A DNA stretch of 64,000 nucleotides, taken from Bdellovibrio sp. CG22_combo_CG10-13_8_21_14_all_39_27 (GTDB lineage: Bacteria; Bdellovibrionota; Bacteriovoracia; Bacteriovoracales; Bacteriovoracaceae). Made by a program: the position numbers and the translations under genes. Below, piece by piece: positions 8,656-16,781 of the stretch. The notes under the pieces were generated by a model. It ran no database searches. It was not told the origin of the DNA and worked only from the letters and a program-made list of their open reading frames with translations. Every line of letters begins with the position of its first letter. Position 1 is the stretch's first letter. The stretch spans positions 58,936-122,935 of the forward strand of contig PCTW01000016.1 in the NCBI GenBank assembly GCA_002786715.1. The letters are read 5' to 3'.

Positions 8656-9684
8656 TTATTTTTTGTCATCGAAGAGATAGTTTTCGTTACGATTGCTTCC
8701 AGATGTTCCAAAAGCATAAGTCACGTTGACACCAAAAACGATATCGTCCTTTCTTTCAACATAATTGTTGTAGCGAACTTCTGCGCCGACAGTAATATTA
8801 GAAGTAAGGGCAGTCTTCACACCAAGTGCAATTTGGGAAACTTCTTTTTCAACCCATGTGTACTCAACGATGACATCAGTTGTTTCATGTACTCTAATTG
8901 AGCCACCAACAGTGATGCCAAAATTTGAGTTTGGATATTCTGGATTGTTTGAGAAGTACATACCTTCAACCCAACCAACAAGCATCCCATCTTGAGTTTC
9001 GCCGATTAGGCCAATAGACGTTCTTCTTTCGTGACCCGATTCTAAATGGGAGTTGCCCATTTCTGCATGAGATAGAGTCAATAGCCATTGATCAGTTAAC
9101 ATTTTACTTAAACGAACTGAAACACCATCAAGTCTACCAATTTCAAGATCTCCGCCTTTCGTTTCAAATGCTGAAACTTCGGCCATATCAAAAATTCCAA
9201 AGAGACCTTCAGAGAGTTCTACAGTCACTCCCATGACCTCGCTGATTTCTTGCATGCTTGATAATGGGTTATTTTTAAAGATAGGCATGGTTTGTACATT
9301 TTGTCCGAAGGCCATCGGTTGTTTACCAACGATGATCGCAACTGGTGCTCCACCAACTTGCCTGATTTCAATATAGGCTTCCTTAATAAAAGCTCCGAGA
9401 TCGAAATCATCAGTTAATTCAACTTTATTATCTTTGAAAATTTGCGCCAAATTGGCCGTGATGACGGCGCGAATTTTATCTTTAAAAGTTCCTGATAAAG
9501 TAACGTAAGAATCTCTAAGTGTTGCCACCTTTCCAGAATCTGTTCCGTACATGCCTGAGGTATTGATTTCTCCATCAACTGATACTTTAAAATCTCCGCC
9601 GAGAAGACCACGATCTTCTTGCGAAAAAGCAGGAAGACTGATTAAAGTCGACAGCAAAAGGGCAATTGGTAGTACGGTTTTCAC
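8656..9684 (-). CDS. Outer-membrane porin-like beta-barrel protein
   Basis: 342 residues from GTG at 9684, chosen because AAGGAG (9691-9696) lies 6 bases upstream; a longer TTG frame from 9699 would include that site. A signal peptide ending ISLPAFS precedes EDRGLLGG. Mature strands such as YVTLSGTFKDKIRAVITANL and AYIEIRQVGGAPVAIIVGKQ, and GKQPMAFGQ, resemble phosphate/carbohydrate porin-type barrels; the last strand is GVNVTYAFG followed by a polar tail of about 17 residues. It heads a leftward pair with the unknown exported protein at 7137. Confidence 0.72.
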   Translation of the reverse strand: MKTVLPIALLLSTLISLPAFSQEDRGLLGGDFKVSVDGEINTSGMYGTDSGKVATLRDSYVTLSGTFKDKIRAVITANLAQIFKDNKVELTDDFDLGAFIKEAYIEIRQVGGAPVAIIVGKQPMAFGQNVQTMPIFKNNPLSSMQEISEVMGVTVELSEGLFGIFDMAEVSAFETKGGDLEIGRLDGVSVRLSKMLTDQWLLTLSHAEMGNSHLESGHERRTSIGLIGETQDGMLVGWVEGMYFSNNPEYPNSNFGITVGGSIRVHETTDVIVEYTWVEKEVSQIALGVKTALTSNITVGAEVRYNNYVERKDDIVFGVNVTYAFGTSGSNRNENYLFDDKK

Positions 9685-9852
9685 GATAAACTCCTTCAAA
9701 TAAGGGGGTGCATATTTGGCTTATTCTATCGGGTTTATTTATTCTTTTGGGTGAGCTTGGTAATTTTTATGGGGGTGTTGTTTTTTAGACAAACATCTAA
9801 GTGCTTGAAATTAATGGTTGCCAAGGGCGTTTTTCTTTATCATTATGTCATC

Positions 9853-10524
9853 ATGAAAACCATTGTCCCTCAAATGACCAAGAAAGAGCGTGCTCAATTC
9901 ATTTCGAAACGTCTTGAAGAACTCTACCCTGAAACCCCCATTCCTTTAGATCATAAGGATGCCTATACATTATTAATCGCCGTACTTTTGTCGGCCCAAT
10001 GTACTGATGAAAGGGTTAATAAAATTACCCCAGGCTTGTTTCAATTGGCCGATAATCCCTTTGATATGGCGCTTGTATCAGTTGATGAAATAGCGGCCAT
10101 TATCAAGCCATGCGGGCTATCTCCGCGAAAATCAAAAGCTATTTCAGAGCTTTCTAAAATTTTGGTGAATGACTATAAGGGTGAAGTTCCACAAAGCTTT
10201 GAAGCTCTTGAGGCACTACCGGGTGTAGGGCATAAAACGGCTTCAGTGGTTATGTCGCAAGCTTTTGGTGTACCGGCCTTTCCTGTCGACACACATATTC
10301 ATCGACTTGCTCAACGCTGGGAACTCACTAATGGTAAAAATGTAGAGCAAACTGAAGTCGACTTAAAGAAACTTTTTCCAGAGGATCAATGGAACAAGCT
10401 TCATTTGAGAATTATATTCTATGGTAGGGAATTTTGTTCTGCACGTGGTTGCGATGGAACCATATGTGAGATCTGTAACTGTCTATTTCCCAATCGAGTG
10501 AAAGGTATAGTCACTAAAAAGTAG
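9853..10524 (+). CDS. nth: Endonuclease III (DNA glycosylase/AP lyase)
   Basis: About 223 residues from ATG 9853; E. coli Nth has 211. An upstream in-frame ATG at 9814 is also possible and neither has a strong ribosome binding site. The enzyme removes oxidised pyrimidines and cleaves abasic sites in base excision repair. Visible are LLSAQCTDERVN, the helix-hairpin-helix LPGVGHKTASVVM with the catalytic Lys, and VDTHIHRLAQR with the catalytic Asp. The C-terminal Cys loop reads C-x4-C-x4-C-x2-C-x-C, which differs from the usual C-x6-C-x2-C-x5-C of the 4Fe-4S cluster. Identity is confident. Confidence 0.92.
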   Translation: MKTIVPQMTKKERAQFISKRLEELYPETPIPLDHKDAYTLLIAVLLSAQCTDERVNKITPGLFQLADNPFDMALVSVDEIAAIIKPCGLSPRKSKAISELSKILVNDYKGEVPQSFEALEALPGVGHKTASVVMSQAFGVPAFPVDTHIHRLAQRWELTNGKNVEQTEVDLKKLFPEDQWNKLHLRIIFYGREFCSARGCDGTICEICNCLFPNRVKGIVTKK

Positions 10525-10545
10525 AGCCTCCCACTCAGGTAAAAG

Positions 10546-10561
10546 CTACTCTTTTGAGTAG
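10546..10561 (+). terminator. Weak hairpin after nth
   Basis: CTACTC-TTTT-GAGTAG forms a 6-bp stem with a 4-base loop 21 bases after the nth stop. The following sequence (AAGTTTGAGATTTT) has only a poor T tract, so it is at best a weak terminator or a pause before the next gene. Confidence 0.3.
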
Positions 10562-10600
10562 AAGTTTGAGATTTTCTCTAATTGTGCGAATCTGTTATAA

Positions 10601-11173
10601 GTGAAACTTTTATTTAAATTCATTCTTATACTTTTGTTTTCGGCCACATCGGCGATGGCCGCGTTTAATATCGAACTGTTTGGAAATTATACTTCTGACT
10701 CTGATAATGTTGACAATGAATCTTATTCGAAGAGCTATTACGGTCTCTTCTTAGGCGCTTCTCTTGATGGTAAGCAGGCAGTCTACTTCGGTCAGAGTGT
10801 CATGCTGCATAGTCGATCTCTCAAAGGCTCAGGAAGCTCAACGGCAGGTACTTTGAGTGTTACTGAATTGGGTCCACGATTTACACTTTTCTTTGGAGAG
10901 TCTCAAGGCTGGGCCCTGACTACAGTTTGGAATCCTTATGCTAAAGGCAAGAGACAACGTGCTGGTGCTTCTGAAGACATTAGCGGTTGGAGCTATATGG
11001 CATCATTTGGATATCAATTAAGACTGACGAAAGGATTTACTTTGGGGGCTAATATTTCTTACCATTCACTTAGTATTTCTAAATCAACTGACTCTAGCAA
11101 CATAGAGACTCAAGTGAGTCATAAGTATACTTCGATCATTCCTATGATTACTATCGCTCTTCGTTTTAGATGA
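10601..11173 (+). CDS. Small outer-membrane beta-barrel protein
   Basis: 190 residues, GTG start without an obvious Shine-Dalgarno. The signal peptide (about 1-20, ending SAMA) precedes FNIELFGNYTS. Alternating hydrophobic/polar strands (YGLFLGASLDGKQAVYFGQ, SYMASFGYQLRLTKGFTLGA) and a final strand IPMITIALRFR suggest an eight-stranded OmpA/OmpW-sized barrel. The stop overlaps the start of the following gene in ATGA, implying translational coupling. The family cannot be named. Confidence 0.65.
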   Translation: MKLLFKFILILLFSATSAMAAFNIELFGNYTSDSDNVDNESYSKSYYGLFLGASLDGKQAVYFGQSVMLHSRSLKGSGSSTAGTLSVTELGPRFTLFFGESQGWALTTVWNPYAKGKRQRAGASEDISGWSYMASFGYQLRLTKGFTLGANISYHSLSISKSTDSSNIETQVSHKYTSIIPMITIALRFR

Positions 11174-11577
11174 GTTTCTTTAAGACACTTCGAAATTATT
11201 TTGATGCTTTTGTCCCTGACTATAAAGAATTTATGGATTTGGGGTATCGTGCTACCACATTTAATGGTGATTTTATCCTTGAGAAATCGATTTCTCACTG
11301 TCATATTCGAATTCATCAAAGTATTGAACCTTTCAATCCCGTTTTAAGCTCACTGATTGATTTTGATTTAAATGATAATGCCTGTGTCGTCATAGATGTT
11401 TCGGCCCTGAATCATGATCTGAGAAATTCGTTGTATCAAGGGATAAAGGAAATGTTTGATTTTTCTCACTTAAGAGATTCTTATATTTTTCTCTATGATA
11501 AAAAAATGGAATTAAAATCAGTTCGTTTGCCAAAAAAATTGGAAAGCATCGAAGAAGTTTTTAAACAGGTTGTCTAA
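11170..11577 (+). CDS. Small cytoplasmic protein of unknown function
   Basis: 135 residues, no signal peptide or membrane helix. The N-terminus (FFKTLRNYFDAFVPDYKEF) is helical; the middle has strands typical of a small alpha/beta domain (NACVVIDVSALNHDLRNSLY, SYIFLYDKK), vaguely STAS-like but not assignable. It is coupled by ATGA to the barrel gene upstream, an odd pairing of an envelope and a cytoplasmic protein. Its last 17 bases overlap the convergent response regulator gene. Confidence 0.55.
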   Translation: MSFFKTLRNYFDAFVPDYKEFMDLGYRATTFNGDFILEKSISHCHIRIHQSIEPFNPVLSSLIDFDLNDNACVVIDVSALNHDLRNSLYQGIKEMFDFSHLRDSYIFLYDKKMELKSVRLPKKLESIEEVFKQVV

Positions 11578-12256
11578 GGATCCATTGGCGAGCTTGCAAA
11601 GAAATTTCGGGCTTGGTCGCATCAAATTCACAAAAAGCATAAAATAATTTGAGATCAGTATTAAATGAAGTTTCATCCACCATGAGCGATATTTCATCCA
11701 TATTGAGTATCTCTTTGAGAGCGGAGCTTTTTAAATTAATTAGCGTCCCTTTAGATATCAAATGAGGAGAAGATAGTGTGATTCCATATTCAGAAATTTG
11801 ATTTAAATGAAGGTGGAAAGAAAGATGGCATTCTTGTTTAACTTCAGAAATGGAATAGAATGTGAGCTCATTCTTTTTTCCTTCAAGTTGCAAATGCTGT
11901 TTAATCTTACTTATCAGAAGAGGAGGATCTAGGGGTTTTGTCAAAGCATCATTTGCCCCGACTTCTAGCGCCAACGAAATATCTTTTGTGCTATTTCTTC
12001 TCGAGATGACAATTATGGGAATGTCATGGCCTTTTGTTAATCGGATGGCTTGAATTAACTTATAGCCGGCTCCCATGGCAATATCTAGGTTGAGATCAAT
12101 GATGCAAAGATCCGGAGTGCTTGATCTCATAAGGGCCGTGAATTGATCTACTGTTGTACAAATTTTTAAATCAAGATCAAGTGGTTTCAGAGTTAACTTT
12201 AAAAAATTATTAAAATCGACATCATCATCAATGGTAAAAACAATAGGTTTTTTCAT
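11561..12256 (-). CDS. Response regulator: receiver plus PilZ-like C-terminal domain
   Basis: 231 residues. The receiver domain (about 4-120) keeps the acidic pocket DDD (10-12), phospho-acceptor D54 in CIIDLNLD, Ser85 at the switch position and K107 in LTKPLD. The C-terminal half (about 130-225) has NQISEYGITLSSPHLISKG, which looks like the xxSxxG strand region of PilZ domains, but the RxxxR motif needed for c-di-GMP binding is not visible. It is the last gene of the leftward trio HPt, regulator, regulator, with 4-base overlaps. It probably gives a non-DNA output, through protein contact (inference). Confidence 0.75.
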   Translation of the reverse strand: MKKPIVFTIDDDVDFNNFLKLTLKPLDLDLKICTTVDQFTALMRSSTPDLCIIDLNLDIAMGAGYKLIQAIRLTKGHDIPIIVISRRNSTKDISLALEVGANDALTKPLDPPLLISKIKQHLQLEGKKNELTFYSISEVKQECHLSFHLHLNQISEYGITLSSPHLISKGTLINLKSSALKEILNMDEISLMVDETSFNTDLKLFYAFCEFDATKPEISLQARQWILRQPV

Positions 12257-12927
12257 TTCTTTTTAATTTTTCTTATGTTTTGGGCCATGAGTTCAGTCAT
12301 TCCTCTAAAAGTTACCTCTGTATTATAAGTTCCGTCACTTGCAGGTTTTGATTGATCAACTGTTCTCATTTTGATTTCATTTAAGCGAATTTCATTTAAA
12401 AAATCACTTTGTATTTTGATATCAGTTTTTTCAGAAAACTTAACAGGAGCGACAACCACGAGTGAGATTTCGTTTATTTTTACATGCTTTGCATAAAGTG
12501 AACATTCGATGCTTGGGGGGTGAGGAATATTGTAACTAGCTGCTTCGGTGGCGCGGAGGTTTTTCTTGAGCTTTTGAACCAAGGCCGCTGCATTTAACGG
12601 CTTAGCGAGCAGTTCATCAACACCTAAGGCTTTAGCTTTGAGTATATTTCCCCGGCTCATATCCGAACTACTTATGAAGATCTTTGTTGTTTGAAAGTGA
12701 GACTGTTCACGAATCCAAGGAATGAGAGACCAGCTCAAATCAGTTCCTAGATTAATATCAAGAATGATGGCGTGTGGAATATGCTGGTTGAGATAACTTT
12801 TAGCTGAATTAAGGTCTTTTTCAATATGAACTCTGAATCCACTACCAGATATTTGCTTATTGAGGAGATTGGTTAAATCTTCATCATCATCAACCAGTAA
12901 AATGTCGAATATTTTTGCTATATTCAT
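12253..12927 (-). CDS. Response regulator: receiver plus divergent PilZ-like domain
   Basis: 224 residues. The receiver has the acidic pocket DDD (13-15), D57 in AIILDINLG, Ser86 at the switch position (FIS) and K109 in LLAKPL. The C-terminal part (about 130-220) contains KHVKINEISLVVVAPVKFSE, arranged like the corresponding region of the next gene's product, so the two are probably paralogues, but a PilZ assignment is weak here. Start and stop overlap the flanking genes by 4 bases, so HPt and both regulators are translationally coupled. It is likely a phosphorelay partner of the HPt protein. Confidence 0.75.
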   Translation of the reverse strand: MNIAKIFDILLVDDDEDLTNLLNKQISGSGFRVHIEKDLNSAKSYLNQHIPHAIILDINLGTDLSWSLIPWIREQSHFQTTKIFISSSDMSRGNILKAKALGVDELLAKPLNAAALVQKLKKNLRATEAASYNIPHPPSIECSLYAKHVKINEISLVVVAPVKFSEKTDIKIQSDFLNEIRLNEIKMRTVDQSKPASDGTYNTEVTFRGMTELMAQNIRKIKKK

Positions 12928-13232
12928 TTATAAACTATTTCTAGCTTTTCCATATAGTTTTTGTATTCAATGAGAAGTGATTTAATTGAAATTAGGTCTT
13001 GCTTTATTGCGGCCATTTCTAAATTGACGCCAATTTGACCAAGGTCAGGAAGACCATAGCTACCTGCATTTCCTGCCAATTTATGACCTATGACCTGAAT
13101 TGTCTTGATGTCGTTTGTTTTTATAGCTTCTAAAATAGAAGAGAGATCTTTTATCCTGTTACTTAAGAACGTAGGCATGATGTCTTTGAGGTCTGCATCT
13201 ATCGTGATTCGAATTTTACCTGAGTCTGCCAT
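12924..13232 (-). CDS. HPt-domain phosphotransfer protein
   Basis: 102 residues, a stand-alone four-helix HPt domain. The phosphorylatable histidine is H50 in VIGHKLAGNAGSYGLPDL, matching the HxLKGxxxxxG pattern with K51 and the following glycines. Such proteins shuttle phosphate between receiver domains of a hybrid kinase and a response regulator. It heads a leftward operon with two receiver proteins. No histidine kinase occurs in the window, so the phosphate source must be elsewhere. It is divergent from the OmpR-type regulator at 13306. Confidence 0.85.
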   Translation of the reverse strand: MADSGKIRITIDADLKDIMPTFLSNRIKDLSSILEAIKTNDIKTIQVIGHKLAGNAGSYGLPDLGQIGVNLEMAAIKQDLISIKSLLIEYKNYMEKLEIVYK

Positions 13233-13305
13233 TAAACAATCTCTCTATCAAAATTACTTTAAATTTATCTATTTAATGCTACCATAATTCTACTTAAGGT
13301 GGTTT

Positions 13306-14007
13306 ATGAATAAAAAAATATCACTATTAATCATAGATGATGACTCGGACATTCATCTTCTTCTAAAGCGGACTCTTGAAGTCAACTTTAGCTTATCCTT
13401 TGCAATTGATTTGGCTTCTGCACGTGAATATGTTTCAAATAGTCGCCCAGATATTATTGTCCTTGATGAAGGACTGCCAGATGGTTCAGGATCTGAATTT
13501 TGCCATTATCTGAAGAATAATTTGTCTATGAAAGATGTTCCCATCATTATGCTTACCTCACGAAAGGAGCTTCAAGATAAGCTATCTGCTTTCAATTCTG
13601 GCGCCGATGACTATGTGGTAAAGCCATTTGAACCCCTTGAGCTGGCGGCCAGAATTCAGGCACGTTTTAGGGTCAATCATGAAGGACAAGACAATTATCA
13701 TCTAGATGATTTATTGTTCAATCTTTCAACTCAAAAATTATCAATCGAATCTGGTGATGGTGCTGTCGAAATAGATTTGACTCCTCTCGAGTTCAAAATT
13801 CTTTATCATCTGTCACGTGAGGTAGGATCTATTCATCCGCGCGATGAACTCCTTCATGCAGTCTGGGGTGAGAAAGTGAATGTCGTTAGCAGAACTGTAG
13901 ATCAACATATTAGCAAAGTTCGTAAAAAGATTTCCTCATCTTCGTTCACTGTAAAATCGGCACACGGAAAAGGTTATTTTTTAATTAAAAAGAATATAAA
14001 AAGATGA
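13306..14007 (+). CDS. OmpR-family response regulator
   Basis: 233 residues, AAGGTGG four bases before the ATG. The receiver (1-120) has DDD (11-13), D54 in IIVLDEGLPDGSG, T84, and K106 in DDYVVKPFEP. The winged-helix domain (about 140-230) shows LTPLEFKILYHLSREVGSI, DELLHAVWGE, RTVDQHISKVRKKI and HGKGYFL, all typical of OmpR/PhoB DNA-binding domains. It overlaps the next gene by 4 bases and is divergent from the HPt operon. The cognate kinase is not here. Confidence 0.9.
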   Translation: MNKKISLLIIDDDSDIHLLLKRTLEVNFSLSFAIDLASAREYVSNSRPDIIVLDEGLPDGSGSEFCHYLKNNLSMKDVPIIMLTSRKELQDKLSAFNSGADDYVVKPFEPLELAARIQARFRVNHEGQDNYHLDDLLFNLSTQKLSIESGDGAVEIDLTPLEFKILYHLSREVGSIHPRDELLHAVWGEKVNVVSRTVDQHISKVRKKISSSSFTVKSAHGKGYFLIKKNIKR

Positions 14008-15341
14008 TGAAAGTTGTTCTTTATTCAGATAATGAAGTCATTAATGATCTCTATGTTATCAACCTTCAAATTTTTGTTGATGCTCAAGTTCTTGTCGTTT
14101 CAAATGTTGATTCCTTAAAAGAAGCTCTCACTTCTGAGGTGGAGCTTATAATCACTCTTTCTCAAGTTGAAGGGCGTGATGCAGGAGCTGAAGTTCAGAC
14201 AATAATGAAGGATGGTAGTCTTCAGACTCCCTTACTGTTAATTGGAGAGAAAAGTTCGATTGCGCATACTCATGGGGTAGAAACGCTTCCTGGAAATTTG
14301 AATTTGCAATTGTTAATCAGAACGATAGCTAAAATGTTCAACATTACGGCCAAGGATATGGCCTTTAAAGATTTACCAGATTTTTATCCTATTCCTATTA
14401 AGATTCTTTCCAATATCGATACAGCTCCATGTGATATCTACTTAAAGATGACTCGGACTAAAGAGGAATATGCAAAAATTGTAGATGTTGGTCGCTCTCT
14501 CTCTGTCAAAGTTAAAATGTATCTTCAAAGAGGTGTCGAAACTCTCTATATCCCTAAGGATCAAAGGGCGGTTGTCGCCAACCTTGCAAGTCAGCGCTTA
14601 AATGAAAAATTACAAGAAAAGATGACTCCCGATATGGCCATCGACGTTGTCGAGCAAGGGTTTGAACTCATTGCGGAAGAATTAAGTCAAAATCCACAAG
14701 CCAATGAAGAGATGGTTAAAATTTCTAAGAGTTGTGTATCGGCAGTAAGTTCAGTCATCAATTCTGTGCCCAAAATCAAATCGCTACTTCAGTCATTGCT
14801 CGAGAATAAATCTCGCTTTATTTATATGCATTCAGTAATGACTACCTACATTTCAAATCACATCATTAAAAATATTTCCTGGGGTTCCGAAGAACATGCA
14901 GAGAAAGTGGCTTTTGTCTTATTTTTTCACGATATGTTTCTTATTCCTGTATACAATAAATATCCTGAATTTAAATACGAAGAAGATTTAATTTTTAATC
15001 AAGTTCTAGATGATAAGGAAAAAGAAATCGTCTTATCCCACGCTCGTATGGCCAGCGAGATGATTCGCAATTTTCCAAGAATGCCAATGGGTGCTGATGC
15101 TATTTTACAACAACATCATGGAATGAACGGTGGTGTTGGTTTTGCACTTGAGTATCAAGATGATATTTCACCATTGGCCAAAGTTATAATCGTTGCAGAA
15201 GAGTTTGTTAACATTGCATTAAAATCAAAAGATGAAGGGACCGCTATTACAAAAGATCAGGTTGTCTCTCAATTAAGAACGAGATTTACTCGACATACTT
15301 ATAAGAAAATCATTGATACTCTCGACAATCTTCAATTCTAA
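14004..15341 (+). CDS. Pseudo-receiver plus HD-GYP-like domain protein
   Basis: 445 residues. The N-terminal 110 residues look like a receiver fold, but the strand ELIITLSQVEG has no phospho-acceptor Asp. A middle region (125-200) is shared with the convergent gene at 15338. The C-terminal HD domain keeps probable metal ligands H276, H309-D310, H346 and H371-H372, but the GYP segment reads GMNGGVGF and the usual DxxDA after it is lost. It may be a c-di-GMP phosphodiesterase, a binder without activity, or a scaffold. It is translationally coupled to the OmpR-type regulator and shares a CTAA stop overlap with its paralogue. Confidence 0.75.
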   Translation: MMKVVLYSDNEVINDLYVINLQIFVDAQVLVVSNVDSLKEALTSEVELIITLSQVEGRDAGAEVQTIMKDGSLQTPLLLIGEKSSIAHTHGVETLPGNLNLQLLIRTIAKMFNITAKDMAFKDLPDFYPIPIKILSNIDTAPCDIYLKMTRTKEEYAKIVDVGRSLSVKVKMYLQRGVETLYIPKDQRAVVANLASQRLNEKLQEKMTPDMAIDVVEQGFELIAEELSQNPQANEEMVKISKSCVSAVSSVINSVPKIKSLLQSLLENKSRFIYMHSVMTTYISNHIIKNISWGSEEHAEKVAFVLFFHDMFLIPVYNKYPEFKYEEDLIFNQVLDDKEKEIVLSHARMASEMIRNFPRMPMGADAILQQHHGMNGGVGFALEYQDDISPLAKVIIVAEEFVNIALKSKDEGTAITKDQVVSQLRTRFTRHTYKKIIDTLDNLQF

Positions 15342-16708
15342 CCAAGATCTTTCACGGCCTTTTTAAGAATTTTTAAAGGTTCTTTAAAATGCCCAACGTT
15401 ATAGTGATTGTTCATGGCGCCTAAGACAGAAGTCATCGTTAGCTTGCTAGGTCCATGAATGGCCAATTGAGTTACGAAATTTGAAGTAAGAACAAAAACT
15501 GAAGAGATCGCAGTTAGTTTAGAAGCATTGTAGCGTCTAGGAAAGCCTGAACCATCAGGCAGTTCATGATGTTCTTCAATAATAAAATCAGCCTCAGAGA
15601 TTCCTGAAAACTGCTTTGCAATATCTGCGGCCTTTCGCATGTGATTGGTGAATTCTTCTCTTTCTTTTTCAGAGTAACCCTCTAGTTCGGGATGTTCGAG
15701 GTGAGTAATGCGAATCATCTTTTCATCTGGAAGATAGACATCGTGGAGATAGCTGGCCAAAGTTAATTTCGAGCGAGTCATTTCTGAGCTCCAGCCCATA
15801 CCTCTCATTAAGCCTTCGCTAATGAGGGCCTTGAGCACTGCCTGTTCAGCTAGGTCGAGGTGTTCATATGGAAAGTTTTTTAAAATATCAGTAAGAGTTG
15901 AGGTTGTCTCGTAAAGCTTGGCACTCGCATCCATAATGACGTTTATAAATTGAGTAAGTTTTTCTGTTACTCCCACACTTTTTAAATATTGATGTATTAC
16001 GAGTACTCCAGCTATTTCTGTCTGGAGAATGAGCTTTGTTTGCATTCCTTTTTTAGATAAGACGTTTGATATCTTATCAATCGAATTTTCTAAAAATTTC
16101 AATTGCTCATCTTTGTGCAGATAAAGAACACGTATGCCTCTTTTTCCAATGTCCTGAATTTGAGATTGCGTATAGGGCTTGTCTTTGCTTAATGCCTTGA
16201 TATATTTTGTTTTAGTGAGTTCAATATAGGCATCAAAGGGACTGGTTCTAAAAAGATAAAAGTTGCGCAATTTTAATGGAACAAACTCATCTCGATTGAG
16301 TTCAATCACAGAATTCACAAAATCTTCTTTTTGGGCCCATTCTAATGAAACTTGAATAATCTCTTTAAATTTATTTACCTCGTATGGCTTTTTATAGATT
16401 TGAGCAGAATCTGAAGTTTCAATGAGATCATTATCAACTCTGTCCTTGAGCATCACTTCTGTTCCGATGAAGATAATGGGACGTTCTCCAATACTTTCAT
16501 AAACTTCTCTGGCCAGCTCTGAAGGATTATCAGTTTTGATTCCGCATTCAATCATGATCATTGTGAAAGGGCCTTGGAAGTTGAGTGCTTCAATGGCATC
16601 GGAACCTTTAATGGCACAAACTAATTCTACTTTTGAGAAATGCGCTCGAAAGATATTTCGTAGATAATTCCACTCTTCTTTTTCGTCACAAATGAATAGG
16701 GCCTTCAA
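15338..16708 (-). CDS. Receiver-like (Glu at phospho-site) plus HD-GYP-like domain protein
   Basis: 456 residues from TTG 16708 (GAGG about 10 bases upstream). The receiver-like domain (1-120) has Glu54 (MIMIECG) where the phospho-acceptor Asp should be, and a Lys in YKKPYE (106-107), so it cannot be phosphorylated normally and may be locked in one state. The HD domain retains H322-D323, H356, H380-H381 and DGSGFP (385-390), close to the HD-GYP consensus with GFP for GYP. The central region resembles the 14004 product, so the two are paralogues. Possible c-di-GMP phosphodiesterase; activity not proven by sequence. Confidence 0.75.
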   Translation of the reverse strand: MKALFICDEKEEWNYLRNIFRAHFSKVELVCAIKGSDAIEALNFQGPFTMIMIECGIKTDNPSELAREVYESIGERPIIFIGTEVMLKDRVDNDLIETSDSAQIYKKPYEVNKFKEIIQVSLEWAQKEDFVNSVIELNRDEFVPLKLRNFYLFRTSPFDAYIELTKTKYIKALSKDKPYTQSQIQDIGKRGIRVLYLHKDEQLKFLENSIDKISNVLSKKGMQTKLILQTEIAGVLVIHQYLKSVGVTEKLTQFINVIMDASAKLYETTSTLTDILKNFPYEHLDLAEQAVLKALISEGLMRGMGWSSEMTRSKLTLASYLHDVYLPDEKMIRITHLEHPELEGYSEKEREEFTNHMRKAADIAKQFSGISEADFIIEEHHELPDGSGFPRRYNASKLTAISSVFVLTSNFVTQLAIHGPSKLTMTSVLGAMNNHYNVGHFKEPLKILKKAVKDLG

Positions 16709-16781
16709 AAATATACATCCTCAATTTTATTAATTAAGTCATTATAACTCTGTTTAAGGAAGAACCCAAAGATGAGGAAAA

